Shown here one piece after another: positions 1-6,874 of a stretch of DNA of 64,000 nt. Below the pieces are notes generated by a model that worked only from the letters and a program-made list of their open reading frames with translations, searched no databases and had not been told where the DNA came from. Position 1 is the stretch's first letter, and every line of letters starts with the position of its first letter. Made by a program: the position numbers and the translations under genes. Source of the DNA: Paenibacillus sp. 37. GTDB taxonomy: Bacteria > Bacillota > Bacilli > Paenibacillales > Paenibacillaceae. Location of the stretch: contig NZ_CP043761.1 in assembly GCF_008386395.1 (NCBI RefSeq), positions 3,162,001-3,226,000 on the forward strand, written 5' to 3'.

Positions 1-945
1 GAATCCGTACAAGGCAGATGGAAACTCGCAGTTCCTATTCCGGAAGCTGTGAAGAAAATCGTTGTTCAGGATGCTTCCCAGGTCGAAGCTTTTGCCAGCC
101 AGGTTGATTTTATTTTCTGCGCGGTTGATATGAAAAAGAATGAGATTCAAGCGCTCGAAGAGGCTTATGCCAAAACAGGAACACCTGTCGTGTCCAACAA
201 CTCGGCTCACCGCTGGACAGCAGATGTACCTATGGTAATCCCTGAGATTAACCCGGGACATCTTGATGTGATTGAAGCTCAACGCAAACGTCTGGGTACC
301 AAAACTGGATTCATTGCCGTAAAACCAAACTGCTCGATTCAGAGCTATGTGCCAGCACTGCACGCCTTGCGTGAGTTCAACCCGACTCAGGTTGTTGCTT
401 CCACGTATCAAGCCATCTCCGGTGCAGGTAAAAACTTTACGGACTGGCCTGATATGCTCGATAATGTCATTCCATACATCGGTGGCGAGGAAGAGAAGAG
501 TGAGCAGGAACCACTACGCATCTGGGGCAGCATCGAGAACAATCAGATCGTCAAAGCTTCTGCTCCATTAATTACGACTCAGTGTATTCGTGTGCCAGTA
601 ACGGATGGTCATCTGGCTACCGTGTTTGTAAACTTCGAGAAAAAACCAAGCAAAGACGAAATTCTGGAGCGTTGGTTGCAGTTCAAAGGTCGTCCGCAGG
701 AACTGGCTCTGCCAAGTGCACCAAAACAATTCATTACGTATTTTGAAGAAGAGAACAGACCACAGACAAAACTGGATCGTGACATCGAACGCGGAATGGG
801 TGTCTCCACCGGCCGACTGCGGGAAGATTCACTCTATGATTACAAATTCGTTGGATTGTCCCACAACACGCTCCGCGGAGCGGCAGGTGGGGCGGTTCTG
901 ATCGCTGAATTGCTTAAAGCTGAAGGATATATCCAGCCGAAATAA
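1..945 (+). CDS. asd: Aspartate-semialdehyde dehydrogenase, 5'-truncated by window edge
   Basis: This enzyme reduces beta-aspartyl phosphate to aspartate semialdehyde, the branch-point step toward lysine, diaminopimelate, threonine and methionine, in the cytosol. The reading frame is open from base 1, so the N-terminal nucleotide-binding part is missing, and the GTG at 49 is an internal valine, not a start. The catalytic cysteine sits in the motif KPNCS (window codon 111). The stretch RVPVTDGH, with the family's substrate-binding Arg and the catalytic His, lies about 80 residues further on. The C-terminus matches the archaeal/fungal-type subgroup (about 350-360 aa) better than the E. coli type. 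About 315 residues remain. A rho-independent terminator follows. The call is firm; only the start is unknown. Confidence 0.93.
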   Translation, partial: ESVQGRWKLAVPIPEAVKKIVVQDASQVEAFASQVDFIFCAVDMKKNEIQALEEAYAKTGTPVVSNNSAHRWTADVPMVIPEINPGHLDVIEAQRKRLGTKTGFIAVKPNCSIQSYVPALHALREFNPTQVVASTYQAISGAGKNFTDWPDMLDNVIPYIGGEEEKSEQEPLRIWGSIENNQIVKASAPLITTQCIRVPVTDGHLATVFVNFEKKPSKDEILERWLQFKGRPQELALPSAPKQFITYFEEENRPQTKLDRDIERGMGVSTGRLREDSLYDYKFVGLSHNTLRGAAGGAVLIAELLKAEGYIQPK

Positions 946-998
946 GCATCAAAGAATCATGAACAGCAACAGATTTCTGCAAAGAATGATTAGATGAA

Positions 999-1026
999 AA
1001 CCATCACTTGTTGATGGTTTTTTTTG
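999..1026 (+). terminator. Rho-independent terminator of asd
   Basis: An 8-bp perfect stem AACCATCA/TGATGGTT with a 5-nt loop is followed by a run of T. It lies about 50 bases after the asd stop codon. Confidence 0.85.
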
Positions 1027-1085
1027 TGGGCTATATCGGAAAACGGAGTGGAGTCATGGAGTGGTATGAAATATGTAAAGTAAAA

Positions 1086-1109
1086 AACGCCGACAGGATT
1101 GTCAGCGTT
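1086..1109 (-). terminator. Terminator of the MerR gene
   Basis: The near-perfect inverted repeat AACGCCGACA/TGTCAGCGTT has one mismatch. On the minus strand it is followed by a T run (the A run at 1082-1087). It starts right after the MerR stop codon. Confidence 0.7.
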
Positions 1110-1111
1110 AT

Positions 1112-1606
1112 TTACTGCGCAGCTGCCGGGCACTGACTCGAAGCTTTGGTTTCAGGAAGAATACGACTCTTTAGCCGAGAAGCGGGACAGCTACCTTCTT
1201 CGTCGCGTTTGGTTTCCCAATTAATAGGATTGGTCATATCCGGGATGTGTTGCTCCAAAATGGCCTGATATTGACGTGCTTTCTCTTCCAAATGAGCAAC
1301 ACGGCTCTTGGCTTCTTCAAGCTGAATCAGCGCTGCTTCCTTGTACTCCATCATAAGTGCGAATCGTTGTGCAACGGTTGAATCTCCTTCAAGACAGAGA
1401 TCGACGTATGTTTTAATGTTTTCAATCGGTAAGCCTGTCTGTTTAAGGCATTTGACGCCGTGCAGCCAGTTGATGGATTCCTCATCAAACACCCGAATGT
1501 TATTTTTATTGCGTTGAATGCTTGGAACCAAACCTTTATCCGTGTAAAAGCGTACCGCGTGCTCTGTGAGTCCCGTAAGCTGGGCAGCATCCTGAACCGT
1601 ATACAT
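1112..1606 (-). CDS. MerR family transcriptional regulator
   Basis: This is a DNA-binding regulator of 164 aa. The N-terminal winged helix-turn-helix begins MYTVQDAAQLTGLTEHAVRF, the usual MerR opening, and continues with the wing around NIRVFDEES. A central helix rich in Glu, Lys and Leu (about residues 80-115) is the dimerisation coiled coil. There is no cysteine-rich metal site at the C-terminus, so it is probably of the NmlR/AdhR type, which responds to aldehydes or electrophiles; that sensing role is inference. I chose the ATG at 1606 because GAGGAGGAT precedes it at good spacing; a longer frame upstream has no such site. It is divergent from an aldo-keto reductase gene whose promoter carries a MerR-type palindrome. 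Confidence 0.88.
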   Translation of the reverse strand: MYTVQDAAQLTGLTEHAVRFYTDKGLVPSIQRNKNNIRVFDEESINWLHGVKCLKQTGLPIENIKTYVDLCLEGDSTVAQRFALMMEYKEAALIQLEEAKSRVAHLEEKARQYQAILEQHIPDMTNPINWETKRDEEGSCPASRLKSRILPETKASSQCPAAAQ

Positions 1607-1643
1607 ATGTAATCCTCCTCGTAAAAAATATATTGGAGACCGC

Positions 1644-1674
1644 TTGACTTCGTGTAACACGAAGGAGCTAGGGT
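1644..1674 (+). promoter_or_regulatory. MerR-type promoter with palindromic operator for the aldo-keto reductase gene
   Basis: A -35 box TTGACT (1644-1649) is followed by a 19-bp spacer and a weak -10 box TAGGGT (1669-1674). The perfect palindrome CTTCGTGtaaCACGAAG (1648-1664) fills the spacer. An overlong 19-bp spacer with a central palindrome is the hallmark of MerR-activated promoters. Activation by the divergent MerR protein is inferred from position. Confidence 0.72.
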
Positions 1675-1779
1675 TATTGTAACGCAAGTCGGACGGAAGT
1701 GGAACAACTGCTTTTTTTGCTGAATTTCAGCAATACGTGAAGACTTGCGATTCACAATATGACCTTAGGAGGCGTTAAT

Positions 1780-2631
1780 ATGCAAACTGTAACTTTAAAT
1801 AATGGAGTGAAAATGCCGATCATCGGCTTTGGTGTCTACCAGGTTCCTGATGTCGATGAATGCGAGAACACGGTATATGAAGCATTGAAGGCAGGTTACC
1901 GCTTAATTGATACGGCCGCCGGATACCTGAACGAAGAAGCAGTTGGACGCGCGATCAAGCGCAGTGGCATACCGCGGGAAGAACTGTTTATCACGACCAA
2001 GCTATGGATTCAGGATGCCGGATATGAAAGTACCAAGCTGGCGTTTGCCAAATCGCTAAGTAAGCTGCAGCTCGATTATCTGGATATGTACCTCATTCAT
2101 ATGCCTTTTGGTGACTACTACGGCGCTTGGCGTGCGATGGAAGAACTGTACCGCGAGGGCAAGATCAAGGCAATTGGCGTCAGCAACTTCCTGCCAGACC
2201 GTCTGATGGACCTTATTGTTCATAATGAAATTGTGCCTGCCATCAATCAGATCGAAACACATCCGTTTCAACAGCAGGTCGACAGTGCTGCTTTTATGAA
2301 AGAACAGGGCATACAACACCAGTCATGGTCACCGTTTGCGGAAGGTCGCAACAATTTATTTAGCAACGAAGTGCTGGCTTCCATTGCCGAGAGACATAAC
2401 AAATCCATCGCCCAGGTTGTACTCCGCTGGCTTGTGCAACAAGACATCGTGATTATTCCCAAATCGGTACGCAAAGAGCGGCTTATTGAGAACTTTGATA
2501 TTTTCAATTTTGTACTGAGTCCGGAAGAGATCGCAACCATTGCCACGCTGGATACCAAGGAAAGTCTATTCATGAAGATTGACGACCCTAAAGTTGCCCA
2601 GATGCTAGGTAAGATGAAAGTGGATTTGTAA
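1780..2631 (+). CDS. Aldo/keto reductase
   Basis: This is a cytosolic NADPH-dependent carbonyl reductase of 283 aa folded as an (alpha/beta)8 barrel. The AKR catalytic tetrad can be read in order: Asp in DTAAGY, Tyr in AAGYLNE, Lys in ITTKLW and His in LIHMP. The cofactor motif [10 protein letters not shown] lies near the C-terminus and GVSNF in the middle. It resembles YvgN/YtbE-like reductases that act on methylglyoxal and other aldehydes; the exact substrate cannot be told. The ATG at 1780 is preferred because TTAGGAGGC precedes it; the ATG at 1759 would lie in front of that site. Regulation by the divergent MerR protein fits an aldehyde-detoxification pair. Confidence 0.92.
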   Translation: MQTVTLNNGVKMPIIGFGVYQVPDVDECENTVYEALKAGYRLIDTAAGYLNEEAVGRAIKRSGIPREELFITTKLWIQDAGYESTKLAFAKSLSKLQLDYLDMYLIHMPFGDYYGAWRAMEELYREGKIKAIGVSNFLPDRLMDLIVHNEIVPAINQIETHPFQQQVDSAAFMKEQGIQHQSWSPFAEGRNNLFSNEVLASIAERHNKSIAQVVLRWLVQQDIVIIPKSVRKERLIENFDIFNFVLSPEEIATIATLDTKESLFMKIDDPKVAQMLGKMKVDL

Positions 2632-2708
2632 AAACAGAAACGAATGACTAGATTTACGAAGCGGAGCAGTATCGTAGCGATATTAGTAATAAAAGCAATC
2701 CAATGCAA

Positions 2709-2736
2709 AACGCCGACAATCATGTCGGCGTTTTTT
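2709..2736. terminator. Bidirectional terminator between aldo-keto reductase and BASS transporter genes
   Basis: The perfect 10-bp stem AACGCCGACA/TGTCGGCGTT has a 4-nt loop, A residues before and T residues after it. It therefore works for both convergent genes. Confidence 0.85.
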
Positions 2737-2752
2737 ACATTCCAATATGTTG

Positions 2753-3727
2753 TTAAGCTGCAGATGTCTTATCTGACTTTTGCAGAAGCTGCGAGCGACG
2801 ACCGAGCAGGTAACCTGTCAGGGAAGCGAGCATCTGTTGGAATACCATGCCGAGCACGATAGGGACGGCAACAGGTGGTGGAAAATACGATACAGCGAGT
2901 ACTGCACCTGCGCTGATATTACGCATGCCTCCATTGAACACAAGAGCGACCTGGTCTGCCTCATTCCAGCCCAACAATCGAGCAATAAAGTAACTTAGTG
3001 CATAACCGAATGATGCCAGGAAAATAATGATGACCGCAAGACCAGCCAACTTCCAGTTGAAATCGGCCAAATAAGGGGCAACAACAGATCCGTTAATTGC
3101 AACGACAGACGCCATGAACAATTTGGATAATGGATTCAACCTTGGTCCCCAGACCGGGACAATGGCGCCTTTGGTCCACTCATTCAGCAACATACCGAGC
3201 AGGGATGGCACTACAATCATCCAGAATAGACTGCTCATCATGGCTGCTGTGTCCAGTGTGACGCTGGTTCCGATTAACAGGGATAACACCCCGGGCACTA
3301 CGAAAGGAGCAAGCATTGTATCAATCAGGATGATGGAAAGCGTAAGTGCGATATTGCCCCGATAGATGCTGACCCAGATGAAGCTGCTTATTCCTGTCGG
3401 AATCACGGCTGCCAGAACAAGTCCTGTTATGGTGTACGCATCTGTAGGGAAAACCAGATGACCCATACCAAGAGCAATTAGAGGCATCGCCAAATGCAAA
3501 ATAAACAGACATACAAACAAGGGGAACGGCTTCTTAAGCACGTTCACAAAATCCCGTATCCCAAGACTGATACTTCCAGCGAACGTCATGAACGCAAAAA
3601 GCCAAGGGGATAAAAAGGTATAAGAAGAAAGAAAACTCCCGCATAACACGCCAATAATAATACTGATTGGGGTAATCAGTGGCATGATGCGGTTCAAGCG
3701 TTGGTTCAAGGCTTGAAGCATAATCAT
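2753..3727 (-). CDS. Bile acid:sodium symporter (BASS) family transporter
   Basis: This is an integral membrane protein of 324 aa with about nine or ten hydrophobic segments. Features of the BASS/SBF family are the early segment around FAGSISLGIRDF, the PTGISSFIW motif in mid-protein and the Asn/Gly-rich FNGGMRNISAGA near the C-terminus, which forms part of the sodium and substrate site in the family. Bacillus members (YocS-like) are uncharacterised or move small organic acids with sodium, so the substrate is unknown. The start may be the ATG at 3727 or the ATG at 3721; AAAGGGATG lies upstream. It appears to be transcribed alone and converges on the aldo-keto reductase gene. Confidence 0.85.
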   Translation of the reverse strand: MIMLQALNQRLNRIMPLITPISIIIGVLCGSFLSSYTFLSPWLFAFMTFAGSISLGIRDFVNVLKKPFPLFVCLFILHLAMPLIALGMGHLVFPTDAYTITGLVLAAVIPTGISSFIWVSIYRGNIALTLSIILIDTMLAPFVVPGVLSLLIGTSVTLDTAAMMSSLFWMIVVPSLLGMLLNEWTKGAIVPVWGPRLNPLSKLFMASVVAINGSVVAPYLADFNWKLAGLAVIIIFLASFGYALSYFIARLLGWNEADQVALVFNGGMRNISAGAVLAVSYFPPPVAVPIVLGMVFQQMLASLTGYLLGRRSQLLQKSDKTSAA

Positions 3728-3856
3728 GACATCCCTTTACCGTGTGATTTTACTATTATACATGTTAATAACGCTGGCTGCAGACCCATTTGCAATGCAG
3801 CAGTCTGAACAGGTATCATGGACTTGGAACAAGGATTCCGATTAGGAGAAGGGGAG

Positions 3857-4333
3857 ATGATCATGTTTATAAGAAAAAGAAAGCACACATTAATGATGAC
3901 AGGCCTTATTGCATCAAGTATTCTGCTGATTTCAGCCTGTTCTGTCGTGGAACAAGCCAATCAAAGTATAAATTATGTGAGTGGGGCTACTGATTATATA
4001 GAACAGGTATCAAACGCCGGGGCTGATCTGCAAGAGCTTGCATCGGGCGCGGTGAATAATCCGGAGATAACAACGCAGATTCAGGAGAAAATTGATCTGA
4101 TCCAAGCAGAAGCAAGCGAATTTTCTCAGCTGGCTGCTCCTGCAATAGGAGAGAGCATTCATGAAAATCTGGTCAGCTACAATACGCAATTAACAGAAGT
4201 TGTGGACAATTTCGAGAATACAATTGCTGAGCAAGGTTTTACGGCAGAAAATTGGGAGAAGACAGGCATTCCTGAACTGATCACCAACATTAATAATTTA
4301 AAAGATCCGCTTAGCGGACTTCAGGGTGAATAA
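3857..4333 (+). CDS. Small lipoprotein, DUF6376-like
   Basis: This is an extracytoplasmic lipoprotein of about 158 aa. A basic N-terminus (FIRKRKH) is followed by a hydrophobic stretch and a lipobox LISAC, so signal peptidase II cleavage and a lipid-anchored cysteine are expected. The mature part is mainly helical and polar, with repeated short acidic helices and no catalytic motif. It resembles the DUF6376 lipoproteins of Bacillales by length and layout; function is unknown. AGGAGAAGGGGAG precedes two in-frame ATGs (3857 and 3863) and either could be used. It stands alone, followed by an imperfect terminator. Confidence 0.75.
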   Translation: MIMFIRKRKHTLMMTGLIASSILLISACSVVEQANQSINYVSGATDYIEQVSNAGADLQELASGAVNNPEITTQIQEKIDLIQAEASEFSQLAAPAIGESIHENLVSYNTQLTEVVDNFENTIAEQGFTAENWEKTGIPELITNINNLKDPLSGLQGE

Positions 4334-4392
4334 ATTGAATTAATTTTCAATATGGAAGACAACACAGTTTGAAATTCTCATATTTTATAAGG

Positions 4393-4436
4393 GCGAGATA
4401 TCGGAATGATTGAATTACCGTTATGCTCGCTTTTTT
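4393..4436 (+). terminator. Probable terminator after the lipoprotein gene
   Basis: The outer stem GCGAG/CTCGC with an inner CGG/CCG pairing is followed by six T. It is imperfect but well placed, within the 314-bp gap before the SDR gene. Confidence 0.5.
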
Positions 4437-4545
4437 ATTTTCCGAAAACGGATGCATATTTAATATCACAGGAGCTAGACTATATCATGTAAATAGGAGA
4501 TGTATATGACATTTATCTCATATTTATGTGAAGATGATCTATGAT

Positions 4546-4574
4546 TTGACAAGGTTGGGACAGAGGCGTATGAT
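4546..4574 (+). promoter_or_regulatory. Sigma-A promoter of the SDR gene
   Basis: A perfect -35 TTGACA (4546-4551) and a -10 TATGAT (4569-4574, 5 of 6) are separated by exactly 17 bases. They lie about 75 bases upstream of the start codon. Confidence 0.85.
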
Positions 4575-4647
4575 AAGCATATAAGTTAATAAAGTATAGT
4601 TACTTACTATAAGTTATAAAAATATTTTACCAAAGGAGAACTAAATC

Positions 4648-5403
4648 ATGACGGAGCACAATGGAAAAGTAATCATTATTACAGGTGGAGCAAGTGGTAT
4701 TGGTAAAGAGACAGCACTTCAACTTTCGGATCAAGGTGCGACTATTGTGGTCGCTGACTATAATGAAGACGGAGCGAAGAAGCTTGCGGCAGAGATTGAA
4801 GCAGCAGGCGGAACAGCGGGCGCGTACAAAGTGGATGTATCCAAAGGGGACGAGATCAAAGCCCTGATCGACTGGACCGTAGAGCAATATGGTACGTTAA
4901 GCGGTATTTTCAATAACGCAGGCATTGGACTTGTGAAGCCATTTCTGGAGATGGACCCGGAATCCTATCACAGAGTCATTGATGTAGATCAGCACAGTGT
5001 ATACTACGGTATGTATTATGGCGCGAAAAAAATGGTTGAATTAAATGTACAAGGTACTATTGTAAATACAGCTTCGATCTATGGAAGTGTTGCTGCAGTA
5101 GGCAGCTTCAACTACAACGCAGCCAAGGCTGCTGTTGTTATGATGTCCAAATCCGGTGCATTGGAACTTGCTGAGCATGGAATTCGTGTAGTTGGTGTAG
5201 CACCTGGCTTTATCGAAACACCGATTCTGGGTGATGACCAAGCCATGAAGGATGCGCTTGCTACTCAACATATGCGTGGAGAGCTTATTCAACCGGAGAA
5301 AGTAGCCAGTGTGGTTACATTCCTGTTCAGTGATGCAGCAAGCGCAGTGAACGGTACAACCGTAGCCGTAGATGATGGATTCCTCAGCTTCAAAACCAAA
5401 TAA
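4648..5403 (+). CDS. Short-chain dehydrogenase/reductase (SDR)
   Basis: This is a cytosolic NAD(P)-dependent oxidoreductase of 251 aa with a Rossmann fold. The classical SDR motifs are present: TGGASGIG for cofactor binding (about residues 12-19), an acidic residue after beta-2 (VVADY, suggesting NAD preference), NNAG, the catalytic Ser in NTASIYG, and Tyr/Lys in YNAAK. The PG motif follows at VAPGFIETP. The substrate cannot be inferred. An AAAGGAG site stands before the ATG, a strong sigma-A promoter is visible upstream and a terminator closes the single-gene unit. Confidence 0.92.
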   Translation: MTEHNGKVIIITGGASGIGKETALQLSDQGATIVVADYNEDGAKKLAAEIEAAGGTAGAYKVDVSKGDEIKALIDWTVEQYGTLSGIFNNAGIGLVKPFLEMDPESYHRVIDVDQHSVYYGMYYGAKKMVELNVQGTIVNTASIYGSVAAVGSFNYNAAKAAVVMMSKSGALELAEHGIRVVGVAPGFIETPILGDDQAMKDALATQHMRGELIQPEKVASVVTFLFSDAASAVNGTTVAVDDGFLSFKTK

Positions 5404-5448
5404 GTACCCTTTTATAATCAAGGCAACTCATCTCAAAAAACAGAAAAA

Positions 5449-5486
5449 AACGGTGCAGAACGATTTATTCGTTTTGCACCGTTTTT
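5449..5486 (+). terminator. Terminator of the SDR gene
   Basis: A long stem AACGGTGCA-AACGA / TCGTT-TGCACCGTT is followed by TTTTT. It has A residues in front, so it could act in both directions and also serve the small gene read from the other strand. Confidence 0.85.
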
Positions 5487-5593
5487 GTATTTTCATTATA
5501 ACGTAATCGTAGCATGTGAGATGGAAATAAGTTTGTCGAATCATCCCGAAATTTCAGAGATCGTGATACAATTAACAAGGCTATAGCTTTTTA

Positions 5594-5764
5594 TCATTTT
5601 GTGGTGTCATATACAATTCGAACTCCGAGAGACCCATAACTCTCTTCTTTGTAATGACATTGAGAACAGGTTTTGGTCGAACATAACGCATCGTTATGAA
5701 CTTGTAATTTTTCGTTGCACTGTGGACATTTATTTTCAAAAAGAGTCTTCAACACGTTAAACAT
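5594..5764 (-). CDS. Small zinc-ribbon protein (56 aa)
   Basis: A 56-codon frame on the minus strand starts MFNVLKTLFENK and ends at TGA. It has two cysteine knuckles, CPQC near residue 13 and CSQC near residue 33, plus another Cys at about 28, which is the spacing of a zinc ribbon. The protein is otherwise polar, with no transmembrane segment. Its function is unknown; such small ribbons often bind nucleic acid or partner proteins, but nothing here proves it. The ribosome binding site is weak (GAGTG about 8-12 bases upstream), which lowers confidence. It lies between the convergent SDR gene and the divergent TauE/SafE gene, and no other frame fills this space. Confidence 0.6.
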   Translation of the reverse strand: MFNVLKTLFENKCPQCNEKLQVHNDALCSTKTCSQCHYKEESYGSLGVRIVYDTTK

Positions 5765-5889
5765 GCTTAATCACTCATTTCGGATTAATTTACTTGGTTT
5801 TCATTATAACGGATAATATTCGCCTTGTATAGCACTTTTGAGTGGTATCGAAATGAGATTTATATTGCACGAAAGGAAGCGCATAACCG

Positions 5890-6687
5890 ATGGATCTTCT
5901 GCTTTTTGTCATCATGTTTATACTGGGTCTGGTCGGTTCATTCTTCTCCGGTTTGTTGGGTATTGGTGGGGCCATTATCAATTATCCGCTGCTGTTATAT
6001 GTTCCATCCTGGATGGGACTGGAGCCATTCTCAGCACATCAGGTATCTTCGATCAGTATGTTTCAAGTGTTTTTCGGTTCACTTGCAGGTGTGGTTGCAT
6101 TCCGCAGAAAAGTAAAGACGGGTAGAAGTGGTGGGGCGATCGTTCACCGCGGTTTGGTGCTGTACATGGGCTCCAGCATTCTTGCTGGCAGTCTGATCGG
6201 CGGGTTCATATCCGGTCATCTGGACGGAAGGGTTATTAATCTGATCTATGGCATTCTGGCGATCATGGCGATTGTGCTTATGCTGATTCCCGGAAAAGGA
6301 AAGCTTGATACCTCAGCACCACTGGTGTTTAATCGATGGATTGCAGCAGGCACTGCTTTTGCAGTAGGCATTGTATCAGGAATTGTTGGTGCGGGTGGTG
6401 CCTTTATTCTTATTCCCATCATGCTGACGATTCTCAACATCCCCGTACGAACGACGATTGCTTCTTCACTGGCGATTGTATTTATCTCCGCTATTGGCGG
6501 CGTTATAGGGAAAATTACGGGTGGAGACATTCCGATGGAACCCATCATCTATACGGTGATCGGCAGTTTGCTCGGGGCATCCCTTGGTTCACGGGTTAGT
6601 TCGATGATCAATGTGAGGGTACTTCGATATGCATTAATCGTACTTATCGCCATCACAGCGGTCAAAGTCTGGTCATCCATTCTGTAA
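5890..6687 (+). CDS. TauE/SafE family sulfite exporter-like membrane protein
   Basis: This is an integral membrane protein of 265 aa with about eight hydrophobic segments. Two homologous halves are visible. The first begins with FFSGLLGIGGAIINYPLL and the second has VSGIVGAGGAFILIPIML; these repeated G-[IA]-GG-A motifs define the TauE/SafE (DUF81) family. Members export or import sulfite, sulfonates or related organic anions; the substrate here is not known. The charged segment FRRKVKTGRSGG separates the halves on the cytoplasmic side. GAAAGGAAG lies upstream of the ATG at somewhat long spacing. Confidence 0.9.
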   Translation: MDLLLFVIMFILGLVGSFFSGLLGIGGAIINYPLLLYVPSWMGLEPFSAHQVSSISMFQVFFGSLAGVVAFRRKVKTGRSGGAIVHRGLVLYMGSSILAGSLIGGFISGHLDGRVINLIYGILAIMAIVLMLIPGKGKLDTSAPLVFNRWIAAGTAFAVGIVSGIVGAGGAFILIPIMLTILNIPVRTTIASSLAIVFISAIGGVIGKITGGDIPMEPIIYTVIGSLLGASLGSRVSSMINVRVLRYALIVLIAITAVKVWSSIL

Positions 6688-6874
6688 AATCACATATATG
6701 GGAATGAACAATGACGATTTCGTAACCAAACGGTTGGATCGCCGTATAAAGGTTATGAACATGAGCTGAAGCGTTGGATACACGATCAAATGAGTTCAGT
6801 TTTCGTCCATGGAGCACCTCATCTCCTTTCATGGATACATGTTTAACATTAATAGAATTTGAGGTATCCACCCT

